64,000 bases of DNA from Thalassobellus citreus (GCF_044385915.1 NZ_JBISCC010000110.1:10386-74385), one strand, 5' to 3'; numbered from the stretch's first letter, positions 9,689 to 19,531 are shown. Notes: generated from the letters alone by a model not told the origin. Numbers and translations are program-made.

Positions 9689-11022
9689 TAAAAAAACTTG
9701 TAATAGTTTTTATTGCTGTTTTCGCAATCCAAAGTTATGCCCAAGAAGGGACAGCTTCACCTTATTCATTTTATGGGATAGGAAGCCTTAAATTTAAAGG
9801 TACAGTTGAAAACAGAAGTATGGGAGGTTTAAGTATTTATATGGATAGTATTCATGTGAATTTGAGAAATCCAGCATCTTATGCAGGTAAGAACATTGAT
9901 GCCTATCCATTTAATGGAGAAAGTAGACCTGTTAAGTTTGCTGTAGGAACCACTTATTCAAGTTTAGATTTAAAGAGTGATTCAGGATCAGATAAAGCTT
10001 CATCTGCAACTTTTGATTATTTAGCATTATCAGTTCCTATGGGGAAATTTGGTTTTGGTTTTGGGTTGATGCCATTTACATCTGTTGGTTATAAATTAGA
10101 ATCTTTTGATGGTTCTGACAATATATCAAATAGATTTACTGGAGAAGGAGGTCTTAATAAAGCTTTTCTTGGTTTAGGATATCAAATTGCACAAGGATTA
10201 ACTATTGGTATAGATGCACATTATAATTTTGGAAACATTCAAAACAGTACTATTGAATTTTTGTATGATAATGATGGAAGTTTAACTCAATATCAGTCTC
10301 GTGAAAATAACAGATCGGATTTAAGTGGATTAAATTTTAATTTGGGGTTATCTTATAAAACGATGTTAACTGAAAAGTTAGAATTTGTTTCTGCTTTTAC
10401 TATTACACCTGAAAGTACTTTGGTTTCAAAAAATGAGCGATCGTTTTCAACAGTAACATCATCAAGTACAAATGCAGGTCAAGAGTTTGTAGTTGGTAGT
10501 ATTGATGTTGATTTAGAACCTTTAGGTTTGTTAGAAACAGATTTAATATTACCATCAAAGTATTCAATAGGAGCAGGGATTGGTCAACCTAGAAAATGGT
10601 TTGTAGGGGTAGAGTCTGAATTTCAAAAAATAAGTAATTTTTCTAATGCTCTTTATGGTACAGCAACAACAGAGTATGAGGATGCTTCTCGTATTTCATT
10701 AGGAGGGTTTTTTATTCCTCAATATAATTCTTTTTCAAGTTACTTAAAACGAGTTACTTATAGGGCTGGGGTGCGCTTAGAGAAGACAGGTTTGGCCTTT
10801 AAAAATACAAACCCAAATATAAATAATGAATCAATAAACGAGTTTGGCATATCTTTTGGAGTAGGATTACCAGTAGGGAACGGAATATCGAATGCGAATT
10901 TAGGTTTTGAGATAGGAAAAAGGGGAACAACAAGCAATGGATTAATACAAGAGAATTTTATTAATTTCCAATTAAGTTTATCTTTGAACGATAGATGGTT
11001 CCAAAAAAGAAAATTTGACTAA
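9685..11022 (+). CDS. Outer-membrane beta-barrel protein downstream of coaX
   Basis: 445 residues with a clear signal peptide (MIKKLVIVFIAVFAIQSYAQ). The mature part begins with a PYSFYGIG segment and an RSMGG motif, then alternating amphipathic beta strands with many glycines (FGFGFGLMPFTSVGYKL, GFGIGLPVG-like repeats), and ends in a barrel-type strand, INFQLSLSLNDRWFQ. This resembles FadL/PorV-like barrel proteins of this phylum, but I would not assign a substrate. It overlaps coaX by 4 bases and precedes a TPR protein and lptC, a context pointing to envelope assembly. Confidence 0.7.
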   Translation: MIKKLVIVFIAVFAIQSYAQEGTASPYSFYGIGSLKFKGTVENRSMGGLSIYMDSIHVNLRNPASYAGKNIDAYPFNGESRPVKFAVGTTYSSLDLKSDSGSDKASSATFDYLALSVPMGKFGFGFGLMPFTSVGYKLESFDGSDNISNRFTGEGGLNKAFLGLGYQIAQGLTIGIDAHYNFGNIQNSTIEFLYDNDGSLTQYQSRENNRSDLSGLNFNLGLSYKTMLTEKLEFVSAFTITPESTLVSKNERSFSTVTSSSTNAGQEFVVGSIDVDLEPLGLLETDLILPSKYSIGAGIGQPRKWFVGVESEFQKISNFSNALYGTATTEYEDASRISLGGFFIPQYNSFSSYLKRVTYRAGVRLEKTGLAFKNTNPNINNESINEFGISFGVGLPVGNGISNANLGFEIGKRGTTSNGLIQENFINFQLSLSLNDRWFQKRKFD

Positions 11023-11040
11023 CAGCTTAAAATTATTATT

Positions 11041-12417
11041 ATGAAGGCGAAAATTACATTATTATTTACATTATTATTTTTAGGACTAAACTTTAGTTTT
11101 GCACAGCAAGATGAAGAGTGTATGACTAAACTTTCTATATTCCATGAATATGTAAAAGCAAAAAATTATGACGCTGCTTATGAACCATGGATGGCAGTAA
11201 GAAATAAATGTCCAAAATTTAATAATGCTATTTATGTTGATGGAGAAAAGATCTTAAATTATAAAATAAAGAATTCTTCAGGAGCAGATAAAGAAGCTTT
11301 TATAAACGATCTATTAAAGCTTTGGGAACAAAAGGGAGAGCATTTTGCTAGTAGAACTCCTAAAGGGAAATATGCAGCACAAGCAAGTCAATTATTATAT
11401 AATAATAAAGACATCATGCATAAAAGTACTCAAGAATTATACGATTCTTTTGATGCAGCATATAAATTAGATAAGGCTACTTTTACAAACCCTAAAAGTT
11501 TATACACTTATTTCTCTTTAATGGTAGATTTGTATGATGCAGGAAAAAAACCGGCAAAAGATTTATTTAATAAATACGATGATGTTGTAGAAAAAGTAGA
11601 AGGTGAAATTGAAAATTATTCATTAAAACTTAATAAACTTCTTGAAAAAGAAGAAGCTGGTACAGCTTTAACAAGTAAAGAAGTTAAATATAAAAAGTTT
11701 TATGAAAGTTATTTAAAGGCTTATGATCAAATTTCAACAGGTATAGATCGTAAACTTGGAGAAAGAGCAAAATGTGAAAATTTAATTCCTCTATACAAAA
11801 AGGATTTTGAAGAATACAAACATGACGCTGTTTGGTTAAAACGTGCAGTAAGCAGAATGTATAATAAAGAATGTACAGATGATCCTTTATATATAGAATT
11901 AGTAAAAGCTTATGATGAAGAAGCTCCATCTGCAGATACAAAGTACTTTGTTGCTGGATTATTATTGAAAGAAGGTAAAGAAACGGAAGCTATTAGTTAT
12001 TTTAATCAATCATACGATTTAGAAACAGATTCTTTTAAGAAATCTAAGTTGGCTTACAGAATAGGTTTAATTCTTAAAAAGAAAGGAAGATATGGACAGG
12101 CTAGAGGCTATTTTAGAAAAGCTCTTTCGTTAAACCCTTCAAATGGAAGACCTTATATGGCAATAGCTGCTATGTATGCTGCAAGTGCTAATAGTTGTGG
12201 AGATACATCTTTTAATAAAAGAGCTGTGTATTGGTTAGCAGCAAACGAAGCTAAAAAAGCAGCTCGTGTAGACCCTACTTTAAAAAAGGCAGCAGGAAAA
12301 TCTGTAGCAAATTATGTAGCTAAGGCTCCATCAAAAGCAGATATTTTTAATTGTGCTTGTTCAGGTGAAGTGATTAAAATCGGATGTTGGATTAATTCTT
12401 CTGTTACTGTACCATAA
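11041..12417 (+). CDS. Periplasmic TPR-repeat protein
   Basis: 458 residues with a signal peptide (MKAKITLLFTLLFLGLNFSFAQ). The body is alpha-helical, with TPR-like pairs most evident at about residues 290-400 (KYFVAGLLLKEGKETEAISYF and YGQARGYFRKALSLNPSNGRPY). A cysteine pair near the C terminus (FNCACSGE) follows a conserved helical stretch. Such proteins act as scaffolds in the periplasm; the specific partner is unknown. The gene sits 18 bases after the barrel-protein gene and 6 bases before lptC. Confidence 0.7.
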   Translation: MKAKITLLFTLLFLGLNFSFAQQDEECMTKLSIFHEYVKAKNYDAAYEPWMAVRNKCPKFNNAIYVDGEKILNYKIKNSSGADKEAFINDLLKLWEQKGEHFASRTPKGKYAAQASQLLYNNKDIMHKSTQELYDSFDAAYKLDKATFTNPKSLYTYFSLMVDLYDAGKKPAKDLFNKYDDVVEKVEGEIENYSLKLNKLLEKEEAGTALTSKEVKYKKFYESYLKAYDQISTGIDRKLGERAKCENLIPLYKKDFEEYKHDAVWLKRAVSRMYNKECTDDPLYIELVKAYDEEAPSADTKYFVAGLLLKEGKETEAISYFNQSYDLETDSFKKSKLAYRIGLILKKKGRYGQARGYFRKALSLNPSNGRPYMAIAAMYAASANSCGDTSFNKRAVYWLAANEAKKAARVDPTLKKAAGKSVANYVAKAPSKADIFNCACSGEVIKIGCWINSSVTVP

Positions 12418-12423
12418 TTAATA

Positions 12424-12981
12424 ATGAGTTTAAAAAACATATATATTATAAACATAGTCACAGTATTTACTGTGGCTATGTTTTTTTCATGCACTAATGG
12501 TTTAAAAAAGGTTCAGCAAGTAGGGGTTTCTAAAAATGAACCTGCTAGTATTGTGGAAAATTTTAATGTAAAGTATATTGATTCAGGAAGGGTAGCTGCA
12601 AATTTATTAAGTGTTAAAATGCTGGATTATACTAATCGAGATTTTCCTTATCGAGAATTTGTAGAAGGTGTTACATTATATGTTTTTGATGAGAGTAATA
12701 GAAAACACACCATACTTTCTGATTATGCTATAGTTTATGAAAAAACAAGCTTAATAGATTTACAAAAAAATGTAAAAATTATTACTTCTGATAACGATAC
12801 ATTATTTACAGAGCAACTATATTATAAGCCTAAAAAAAATTGGTTGTTTACTAATATTCCTTTTGTTTTTAAAACTCATGATGGATCTGTACTTAAAGGA
12901 AATGTTTTAGATACAGATAAAGAGTTTAAAAAATTAGAAATTATAGAATTTAATGATTCAGATATTGCAGTAGAGGATTAA
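12424..12981 (+). CDS. lptC: LPS export system protein LptC
   Basis: 185 residues. A hydrophobic N terminus ends in a lipobox-like FFSC (Cys23), followed by the beta-jelly-roll typical of LptC/LptA: VENFNVKYIDSGRV, FPYREFVEGV, HTILSDYAIVYEKT, DLQKNVKIITSDNDTLFTEQLYY, then a late stretch around GSVLKGNVLDTD. LptC receives lipopolysaccharide from the LptB2FG transporter and passes it to LptA at the periplasmic face of the inner membrane. The lipoprotein-type N terminus differs from the single transmembrane helix of the E. coli protein. It starts 6 bases after the TPR gene. Confidence 0.85.
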   Translation: MSLKNIYIINIVTVFTVAMFFSCTNGLKKVQQVGVSKNEPASIVENFNVKYIDSGRVAANLLSVKMLDYTNRDFPYREFVEGVTLYVFDESNRKHTILSDYAIVYEKTSLIDLQKNVKIITSDNDTLFTEQLYYKPKKNWLFTNIPFVFKTHDGSVLKGNVLDTDKEFKKLEIIEFNDSDIAVED

Positions 12982-12995
12982 AAAGATTCTTTGTC

Positions 12996-13003
12996 TATCT
13001 TTG
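12996..13003 (+). promoter_or_regulatory. Possible -7 promoter box (TATCTTTG)
   Basis: TATCTTTG fits TAnnTTTG and lies 22 bases before the ATG of the 64-residue gene. No TTG is seen at the expected -33 spacing, so it is a weak call. It would allow the small membrane protein and the CorC-type gene to be transcribed independently of lptC. Confidence 0.4.
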
Positions 13004-13025
13004 TGTTTATTAAATAAAAATAGAA

Positions 13026-13220
13026 ATGAAATATTCTAAAATTTTTCAATACGCATATTTAGTTTTTGCTGCATTATTTATATATGATGGTGTTTCAAAA
13101 TGGGGTGATGGTACTAATGGAGCTTATATATCATTTGGATTAGCTGCTTTAGCTATATTTATGTATTTCTTCAGGCAAAAGTTTAGAAGAAAATATCAAG
13201 ACAAAGACGGGCAAAACTAA
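13026..13220 (+). CDS. Small two-helix membrane protein
   Basis: 64 residues. Two hydrophobic segments (about 7-23 and 36-49) are followed by a basic tail (RQKFRRKYQDKD). No catalytic motif is visible and I do not recognise a family. The stop codon abuts the ATG of the downstream CorC-type gene with no intergenic base, a strong sign that it is a real, co-translated gene rather than chance. Confidence 0.65.
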   Translation: MKYSKIFQYAYLVFAALFIYDGVSKWGDGTNGAYISFGLAALAIFMYFFRQKFRRKYQDKDGQN

Positions 13221-14510
13221 ATGAGTATTTATGTGCTTATTATAATTGTATCTTTAATTCTTTCTGCTTTTTTTTCAGGAATGGAGATTGCGTATATCTC
13301 TTCGAATAAAATTCATATTGAAATTGAAAAAAAGCAAGAAGGCATACTTGCTAAAGTATTAACGAAGTTAACAGCAAAACCATCTAAATTTATTACAACC
13401 ATGCTTATTGGAAACAATATTGCACTTGTAATTTATGGTTTTTTTATGGGAGATTTATTGGTAGAGTGGTTTCAGTCACTGGTGCCTACTTCTTATTCTT
13501 TTATAGATGTTATGCTTACCGATTTTAGTTTGTTAACACAAACTATTATATCTACAATTGTTATATTAATTACTGCTGAGTTTTTACCTAAGGTTTTTTT
13601 TCAAATTTATGCCAATTCATTAATTAAGGCTTTGGCTATTCCTGCATATATTTTTTATGTGTTATTTACGTTTATTTCAGATTTTGTTATTTGGATATCA
13701 GATATTATTTTGAAAACCTTTTTTAAAACAGAAGGCGATCAAATTCAACTCGCATTTACTAAACTAGAGTTAGTTAATTACATATCTGAGCAAATGGAAT
13801 CTGTAGAAGAACATGATGACGTTGATACAGAAATACAGATTTTTCAGAATGCCTTAGAGTTTTCTGAAGTCAAAGCACGCGAAGTTATGGTACCTCGTAC
13901 AGAAATAATAGCTGTTGAAATTAACGATTCTGTAAAATCATTAAATGTGCTTTTTACTGAAACCGGGCGTACTAAAATATTAATATATAAAGATACTATT
14001 GATGATATTTTAGGTTACGTACACTCTTTTGAGTTGTTTAAAAAAACAAAGGATATTAAGTCTATGATGTTGCCTGTTGAGTTTGTGCCTGAAACAGTTC
14101 TTGTTAAAGATGTGCTTAATGTGCTCACAAAAAAACGAAAAAGTATTGCTGTTGTTTTAGATGAATATGGTGGTACATCGGGTATTATGACAGTAGAAGA
14201 TATTGTAGAAGAACTGTTTGGCGAGATAGAAGATGAACATGATACTATAGATTTAATTGAAGAAAAAATAGATGAGTCTACATATAAACTTTCAGCACGT
14301 TTAGAGGTTGATTATATTAATGAAGCATACAAATTAAACCTTCCAGAAAATGAGAATTATGAAACCTTGGGAGGATTAATAGTTAATCATACAGAAGAAA
14401 TTCCAGAACAAAATGAAATTGTAAAAATTGACAGTTTTCAGTTTGAAATATTAGAAGTTTCAAACACTAAAATTGATATGGTACAACTAAAACTCTTAGA
14501 AGAAAACTAA
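13221..14510 (+). CDS. CNNM/CorC-type membrane protein with DUF21, CBS pair and CorC_HlyC domain
   Basis: 429 residues. The N-terminal DUF21 membrane part (about 1-165) carries the conserved SAFFSGMEIAYISSNK and MLIGNNIALV segments. A CBS pair (about 205-325; REVMVPRTEI, then VVLDEYGGTSGIMTVEDIVEELFGEI) and a CorC_HlyC domain at the C terminus follow. Members are implicated in Mg2+/Co2+ efflux or homeostasis. In flavobacteria one paralogue, GldE, supports gliding motility; that name cannot be assigned here because no gld neighbours are present. The start directly follows the stop of the small upstream gene. Confidence 0.8.
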   Translation: MSIYVLIIIVSLILSAFFSGMEIAYISSNKIHIEIEKKQEGILAKVLTKLTAKPSKFITTMLIGNNIALVIYGFFMGDLLVEWFQSLVPTSYSFIDVMLTDFSLLTQTIISTIVILITAEFLPKVFFQIYANSLIKALAIPAYIFYVLFTFISDFVIWISDIILKTFFKTEGDQIQLAFTKLELVNYISEQMESVEEHDDVDTEIQIFQNALEFSEVKAREVMVPRTEIIAVEINDSVKSLNVLFTETGRTKILIYKDTIDDILGYVHSFELFKKTKDIKSMMLPVEFVPETVLVKDVLNVLTKKRKSIAVVLDEYGGTSGIMTVEDIVEELFGEIEDEHDTIDLIEEKIDESTYKLSARLEVDYINEAYKLNLPENENYETLGGLIVNHTEEIPEQNEIVKIDSFQFEILEVSNTKIDMVQLKLLEEN

Positions 14511-14570
14511 AACTATTAGCTTTAAAATAATTAATGCATCTTTCTGCTTTTATTATTAAATAGAAAATGG

Positions 14571-14578
14571 TATTTTCG
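14571..14578 (+). promoter_or_regulatory. Possible -7 promoter box of ppiD (TATTTTCG)
   Basis: TATTTTCG is a one-base variant of TAnnTTTG in the 157-bp gap before ppiD. No convincing -33 element is seen. The start would leave a leader of about 80 nt that is A-rich near the ATG. Confidence 0.3.
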
Positions 14579-14667
14579 CGCACGATATTTTCGTCAATTT
14601 TAATTAATTGATAACCAATTTAACAAGTTAAATCCAAAAAAAGGGTTTATAAAAATTAAACAAACCA

Positions 14668-16797
14668 ATGGCAGTTTTAAATAAAATAAGACAACGTTCA
14701 CTATTTTTAATCTTAGTTATAGCCTTAGCGTTATTTTCTTTTGTATTAGCAGATTTATTTAAAAACGGTGATGCGCTTACAGCAAAATCGCAAAATATAG
14801 TAGCTACTATAAATGGTAAAGATATTACACGTGAAGACTTTTTACAAAAAGTAGAAGCTGCACAAAGACAAGCAGGTCCTAGTGCTACAAGTACTCAGGT
14901 TATGAATAGAGTATGGGAGCAAGAGGTTAGACAAGCAGTTATGGAAACTCAATTTGAAGAGTTAGGTATTACTGTAGAAAAAGACCAAATGAGAGACTTG
15001 TTAAAAACGGCTTTAGCAACAAATCCTCAGTTTTTAAATGAAGCTGGTTTATTTGATGAAAATAAATTAAATGAATATATCGCCAATTTAAAAGAAACAT
15101 CGCCTGCTGGTTTTGAAGGTTGGGTTAATTATGAAAAATCTATTGCTGCTAACGGTTTACAACAAAACTACTTTAACATGGTTAAAGCTGGTTTAACAGG
15201 AACATTAGCTGAAGGTGAATTAGAATACAAGTTAGAAGGAAATAAAGTTGATGTTAAGTATGTACAAGTGGCTTATTCTTCAATTGCAGATAGTCTTGTA
15301 GAGGTTTCAAAATCTGATATAGAAAACTATATTAGTAAAAACAAAAAGAAATATGAAGTAGATGCTTCAAGAGATATCAAGTTTGTAGAGTTTAAAGAAG
15401 TGCCAAGTATTGAAGATGAAAATGCTATAAAATCAGATTTACAAGGTCTTTTAAAAGATAAAGTAGAATACAATAAAGCTTCTAAAGCAAATGAGAATAT
15501 TGTTGGGTTTTTAAATACAACAGATAACGAAAACTTTATTAATTCTAATTCAGATATTAAATTTGATAAGCGTTTTGTGTTTAAATCTAATTTGCCAACA
15601 GCTGTTGCAGATAATATTTATAACTTAAATGAAGGTGAGTTTTTTGGCCCATACAAGGATAACGGATATTTTAAAATATCAAAAGTAATCGCTGTTAAGC
15701 AAATACCAGATTCTGTAAAAGTAAGACACATATTATTACCATTCATTGGTTCTCAAAGTGCAGGACAAGATGTTGTTCAAACTGAAGCTGAGGCAAAAGT
15801 AACTGCAGATAGTCTTTTAAAAGTTTTGAAATCAAATCGTTCTAAATTCCCTGAATTTGTAAAAGAGTTTTCTTCTGATAAAGGAAGTATAGAAAAAGAA
15901 GGACGTTATGATTGGCATGCTTATAATACAATGGTTCCTGAATTTAACGATTTCGAATTTGAAGGGAAAGTTGGTGATTTAGGAGTTGTTAAAACTGTTT
16001 TTGGTTTTCATATTATGGAAATTGAAGGTCAGAAAGACAAAAAGAGAGCTATACAAGTAGGAACAATAGCAAGAGAAATTGAGCCTTCTGAAAAAACAAT
16101 AGATAAAATTTTTAGAGATGCTTCTAATTTTGAAATTGCAGTTGGTAAAAACGATTTTGAAGAAGTAGCTAAAGAAAGTAAATTTACAGTAAAACCAGTA
16201 AATGGTATAAAAGTATTAGACGAAAATATACCAGGTGTTGGAAGTCAAAGACCAATTGTACGTTGGGCTTTTGAAGAAGATGCTGAAATTGGAAATGTAA
16301 AGCGTTTTAGTGTTCCTAATGGTTATGTTATTGCTCAATTAGTAGCAAAACATGAAGGAGGATTGATGTCTGCAGATGATGCTACAGCTAGTGTTTTACC
16401 AATTATTAGAAAAGAAAAGAAAGCAGAAATGATTAGAGATAGAGTTTCTGCTACTACATTAGAAGATTTAGCAGCTGCAGAAAAGACAACAGTAAGATCT
16501 GCATCAGCTATTAACATGAAAACACCAACTATTTCTGGAGCAGGAAGAGAGCCTTTAGTTGTTGGAGCAGCTTTCGGATTGAATGAAGGTGAAACATCAA
16601 AATTAATTGATGGTAATAATGGTGTTTATATGATACAAGTAACTAAAGTAACACCTGCAATTGAGTTAGATAATTATCAAGCAGTAGCTAATAGAGTTGA
16701 ACAACAAAAATCTAATGTTGTTAATTCTAAATTATACAATGCTTTAAAAGAAGCTTCAGATATTGAAGATAATAGAGCAAAAACTCAAGTTCAGTAA
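14668..16797 (+). CDS. ppiD: PpiD-type peptidyl-prolyl isomerase/periplasmic chaperone
   Basis: 709 residues. One N-terminal transmembrane helix (about 12-31, after MAVLNKIRQRS) anchors the protein in the inner membrane. A SurA_N-like helical chaperone region (about 40-220) follows, then a parvulin rotamase domain at about 350-460 (KVRHILLPF, FSSDKGSIEKEG, then GVVKTVFGFHIMEIEG), and a second, degenerate rotamase-like part towards the C terminus. It assists folding of secreted and outer-membrane proteins. Length fits Bacteroidota PpiD (E. coli 623). It stands alone between its own leader and the terminator at 16837. Confidence 0.88.
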   Translation: MAVLNKIRQRSLFLILVIALALFSFVLADLFKNGDALTAKSQNIVATINGKDITREDFLQKVEAAQRQAGPSATSTQVMNRVWEQEVRQAVMETQFEELGITVEKDQMRDLLKTALATNPQFLNEAGLFDENKLNEYIANLKETSPAGFEGWVNYEKSIAANGLQQNYFNMVKAGLTGTLAEGELEYKLEGNKVDVKYVQVAYSSIADSLVEVSKSDIENYISKNKKKYEVDASRDIKFVEFKEVPSIEDENAIKSDLQGLLKDKVEYNKASKANENIVGFLNTTDNENFINSNSDIKFDKRFVFKSNLPTAVADNIYNLNEGEFFGPYKDNGYFKISKVIAVKQIPDSVKVRHILLPFIGSQSAGQDVVQTEAEAKVTADSLLKVLKSNRSKFPEFVKEFSSDKGSIEKEGRYDWHAYNTMVPEFNDFEFEGKVGDLGVVKTVFGFHIMEIEGQKDKKRAIQVGTIAREIEPSEKTIDKIFRDASNFEIAVGKNDFEEVAKESKFTVKPVNGIKVLDENIPGVGSQRPIVRWAFEEDAEIGNVKRFSVPNGYVIAQLVAKHEGGLMSADDATASVLPIIRKEKKAEMIRDRVSATTLEDLAAAEKTTVRSASAINMKTPTISGAGREPLVVGAAFGLNEGETSKLIDGNNGVYMIQVTKVTPAIELDNYQAVANRVEQQKSNVVNSKLYNALKEASDIEDNRAKTQVQ

Positions 16798-16836
16798 AAA
16801 GATAAAGAAATTGTATAAAAAAATATTTCTAATTTA

Positions 16837-16869
16837 AAAAAGCCAAACTTTTAAGTTTGGCTTTTTTTT
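16837..16869 (+). terminator. Intrinsic terminator of ppiD
   Basis: Perfect 10-bp stem AGCCAAACTT/AAGTTTGGCT with a two-base TT loop, preceded by A-run and followed by eight T. Located 40 bases after the ppiD stop. Confidence 0.8.
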
Positions 16870-16930
16870 GTTCATATTTTAAACAAAAAACCGAAGGTCT
16901 ATTTCATAAGAATACTAAAGCTTTATATAA

Positions 16931-16938
16931 TATATTTG
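16931..16938 (+). promoter_or_regulatory. Possible -7 box of the fucose-isomerase cluster (TATATTTG)
   Basis: Exact TAnnTTTG match 88 bases before the DapA-family gene. No good -33 TTG is seen, as expected if the promoter needs an activator or is weak. A palindrome at 16960-16984 lies just downstream of the expected transcription start. Confidence 0.4.
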
Positions 16939-16959
16939 AAAGAGTAGTGAACCATTATT

Positions 16960-16984
16960 TTTATTTTACAAAACTGTAAATAAA
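16960..16984. promoter_or_regulatory. Palindromic operator-like site before the sugar cluster
   Basis: TTTATTTTAC and GTAAATAAA are complementary except for one extra base, around AAAACT. The position downstream of the putative -7 box at 16931 would suit a repressor site. No regulator gene lies next to it, so the binding protein is unknown, and AT-rich background makes chance palindromes fairly common. Confidence 0.35.
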
Positions 16985-17025
16985 GATATAAGGTTATTTT
17001 AAATATAATTTACAATATAAAGCAA

Positions 17026-17940
17026 ATGATAAACGGGATTATATCTCCAATGGTAACACCTTTGTTGTCGGACAATCTATCTTTGGATGTTAAAGGTGTT
17101 AATAGATTAATTGAACATATTATTGCAGGTGGTGTTCATGGTTTGTTTATTCTTGGAACCACAGGTGAAGCAACTAGTTTAAGTTATAAAACACGCGAAC
17201 AGCTTATTGTTGAAACTTGTAAAATTGTTAATGGCAGAATTCCTGTTTTTGTTGGTGTATCAGATACTTCCATAGAGGAAAGTCTTAATTTAGCTTCTAT
17301 TGCTCATAAAGCTGGAGTTACAGCAGTTGTAGCTGCGCCTCCTTTTTATTATGGATTAGGACAAGAAGAATTATTCGAATATTATTGGAGTCTTGCAGAT
17401 CAACTTACCTTACCACTTTTCTTATACAATATGCCTTCACATACTAAGGTTAATATTGATAGAGAAACTGTAGTTCGTTTATCTGAACATAAAAATATTA
17501 TAGGTTTAAAAGATAGTTCTGCTAATACTGTATATTTTCAATCACTTTGTTATTTGTTAAAAGCTAAAGAAGATTTTGCCCTTTTGGTTGGTCCTGAAGA
17601 AATCACTTCAGAAACTGTCTTAATGGGAGGAAACGGAGGCGTAAATGGAGGTTCTAATCTGTTTCCAAAGTTGTATGTAGAACTTTATAAAGCAACATTA
17701 GCTAAAGATTTTGCTCGTATTAAAGTATTACAAAGTTTAGTCATGGAGATTGCAACTAAAGTTTATACTTTAGGTTCGTATGGTTCTAGTTATTTAAAAG
17801 GAATGAAAGCAGCTCTTGGGGCTTTAGGAATTATTGAAGCCAATATTGCTCCGCCATTTAATACTTTTAAAGAAAAGGAAATGACAGAAGTTGTTAAAAA
17901 TATTAAACGAATTGAAATAGAAATAGCAAAAGTGTTGTAA
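17026..17940 (+). CDS. DapA/NanA-family aldolase or lyase
   Basis: 304 residues in the DHDPS TIM-barrel family. The Schiff-base lysine is K162 (GLKDSS), the catalytic tyrosine Y134 (LYNMPS) and the carboxylate-binding loop GTTGEA at 44-49. These positions match E. coli DapA within one residue. The family includes dihydrodipicolinate synthase, N-acetylneuraminate lyase and 2-keto-3-deoxy sugar acid aldolases. Position upstream of a sodium:solute symporter and L-fucose isomerase argues for a sugar-acid substrate rather than lysine synthesis, but the sequence alone does not settle it. The gap to the symporter is 83 bases. Confidence 0.8.
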   Translation: MINGIISPMVTPLLSDNLSLDVKGVNRLIEHIIAGGVHGLFILGTTGEATSLSYKTREQLIVETCKIVNGRIPVFVGVSDTSIEESLNLASIAHKAGVTAVVAAPPFYYGLGQEELFEYYWSLADQLTLPLFLYNMPSHTKVNIDRETVVRLSEHKNIIGLKDSSANTVYFQSLCYLLKAKEDFALLVGPEEITSETVLMGGNGGVNGGSNLFPKLYVELYKATLAKDFARIKVLQSLVMEIATKVYTLGSYGSSYLKGMKAALGALGIIEANIAPPFNTFKEKEMTEVVKNIKRIEIEIAKVL

Positions 17941-18023
17941 TTAAATGTACAATTTAACCCTAACCAAGTTAAAGACGCTTATGTAAAGTTTGTCAACACA
18001 ACTAACTAATAAAATTAGCATTA

Positions 18024-19502
18024 ATGAATACTATCGATATCATAGTTTTTTTTGTTTACATAGGAGGAATTGCGCTTTTTGGAGGTTCTTTCTTTAAAAA
18101 AAACAGAACATCTTCGTCCTATACTTTAGGAAATAAAGATATTCCAACTTGGGTAGTAACTATGTCCATTTTTGCGACGTTTGTTAGTAGTATTAGTTAT
18201 TTAGCCTTACCAGGAAATGCGTTTCAGTCTAATTGGAGTGCATTGGTTTTTAGTTTATCACTTCCTATAGCAACTTTAATTGCAGTTAAGTATTTTGTCC
18301 CGTTATATCGGAAAATTAATAGTCCGTCTGCATATACTTTTATGGAACAACGTTTTGGTCCGTGGGCTAGAATTTATGTTTCTATTTGTTACTTACTTAC
18401 TCAATTAATGCGAATCGGTACTATTTTATATTTGCTAGCATTAACACTTAATGCCATAGCTGGTTGGGATATTGCTACTATTATTGTGTTTACAGGATTA
18501 ATTGTTGCTGTATATTCTATGCTTGGAGGTATAACTGCGGTACTTTGGACAGATGCCATTCAGGGTATTATATTAATTGCGGGAGCTTTTGTTTGTATTG
18601 GTTTTATGCTTTTTAGTATGCCAGAAGGACCTTCTCAAATATTTACTATTGCTGCAGAGAATGATAAATTTAGCTTAGGAAGTTTTAATTTAGATTTATC
18701 TAAACCAACATTCTGGGTGGTTTTAGTTTATGGAGTGTTTATTAATCTTCAAAATTTCGGAATCGATCAAAACTATGTACAACGCTACATGGTTTTAAAA
18801 TCTGATAAAGAAGCACAACGATCCGCCTTAGTTGGTGGTTTAATATATTTACCTATATCAGCTCTTTTTCTTTTTATAGGAACAGCACTTTATGGATATT
18901 ATAATTCTGCAGAAGTATTGCCTTTGGCGCTTCAAGATATTAGTAAAGCTGATAGAGTATTTCCTCATTTTATTGTCAATGCGCTTCCATCAGGCTTAAC
19001 AGGCTTAATGATTGCTTCTATCTTTGCAGCAGGAATGAGTACGATTTCTACAAGTTTTAATAGTTCGGCAACTGTATTTTTAACCGATTATTATAATAAA
19101 TATTTTAAACAAAATGCTTCCGAAAAAAGAAGTATGCAAGTACTTTATATATCGTCAATAATTATTAGTGTTATAGGCATAGCCATTGCCATTGCTATGA
19201 TAAATGTAAAGAGTGCATTAGATGCTTGGTGGAAATTGTCATCAATTTTTAGTGGTGGTATGTTAGGGTTATTTCTTTTAGGAATTTTTTCAAAAACAAA
19301 AAATGCTAAAGGCGCTATTATAGGAATGATTGCTGGTATATTAGTAATTCTTTGGTTAACATTTTCTGAAACTATTTTTGGTGAAGATTCTGTTGGCGCA
19401 TCATTTCATACATATTTAACTATTGTATTCGGAACTATCGCTATTTTCCTTGTTGGCTTTTTAGTGACTATGATTATGAAACCTAAAAATCAGTCTTCCT
19501 AA
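18024..19502 (+). CDS. Sodium:solute symporter (SSS family), probably sugar uptake
   Basis: 492 residues with about 13 hydrophobic helices. The N-terminal YxxGxxxFGxxFFKK and TSSSYTLGNKDIPTWVVTMS region, the AGWDI, YSMLGGITAVLWTDAIQG and IASIFAAGMSTISTSFNSSATVF segments are characteristic of the SSS/solute-sodium family (the last holds the sodium-2 site serines). The family takes up sugars, sialic acid, proline or pantothenate with Na+. Sited between a DapA-family lyase and fucI, it most likely imports a deoxy sugar such as L-fucose, which is inference from context. Confidence 0.82.
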   Translation: MNTIDIIVFFVYIGGIALFGGSFFKKNRTSSSYTLGNKDIPTWVVTMSIFATFVSSISYLALPGNAFQSNWSALVFSLSLPIATLIAVKYFVPLYRKINSPSAYTFMEQRFGPWARIYVSICYLLTQLMRIGTILYLLALTLNAIAGWDIATIIVFTGLIVAVYSMLGGITAVLWTDAIQGIILIAGAFVCIGFMLFSMPEGPSQIFTIAAENDKFSLGSFNLDLSKPTFWVVLVYGVFINLQNFGIDQNYVQRYMVLKSDKEAQRSALVGGLIYLPISALFLFIGTALYGYYNSAEVLPLALQDISKADRVFPHFIVNALPSGLTGLMIASIFAAGMSTISTSFNSSATVFLTDYYNKYFKQNASEKRSMQVLYISSIIISVIGIAIAIAMINVKSALDAWWKLSSIFSGGMLGLFLLGIFSKTKNAKGAIIGMIAGILVILWLTFSETIFGEDSVGASFHTYLTIVFGTIAIFLVGFLVTMIMKPKNQSS

Positions 19503-19531
19503 TTTTAAAGATTGAATAAAATAAATTAAAG

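Noticed and set aside
16870..17025. Riboswitch in the leader of the DapA-family gene
   Set aside because: No conserved riboswitch motif; the leader is simple AT-rich sequence with one palindrome.
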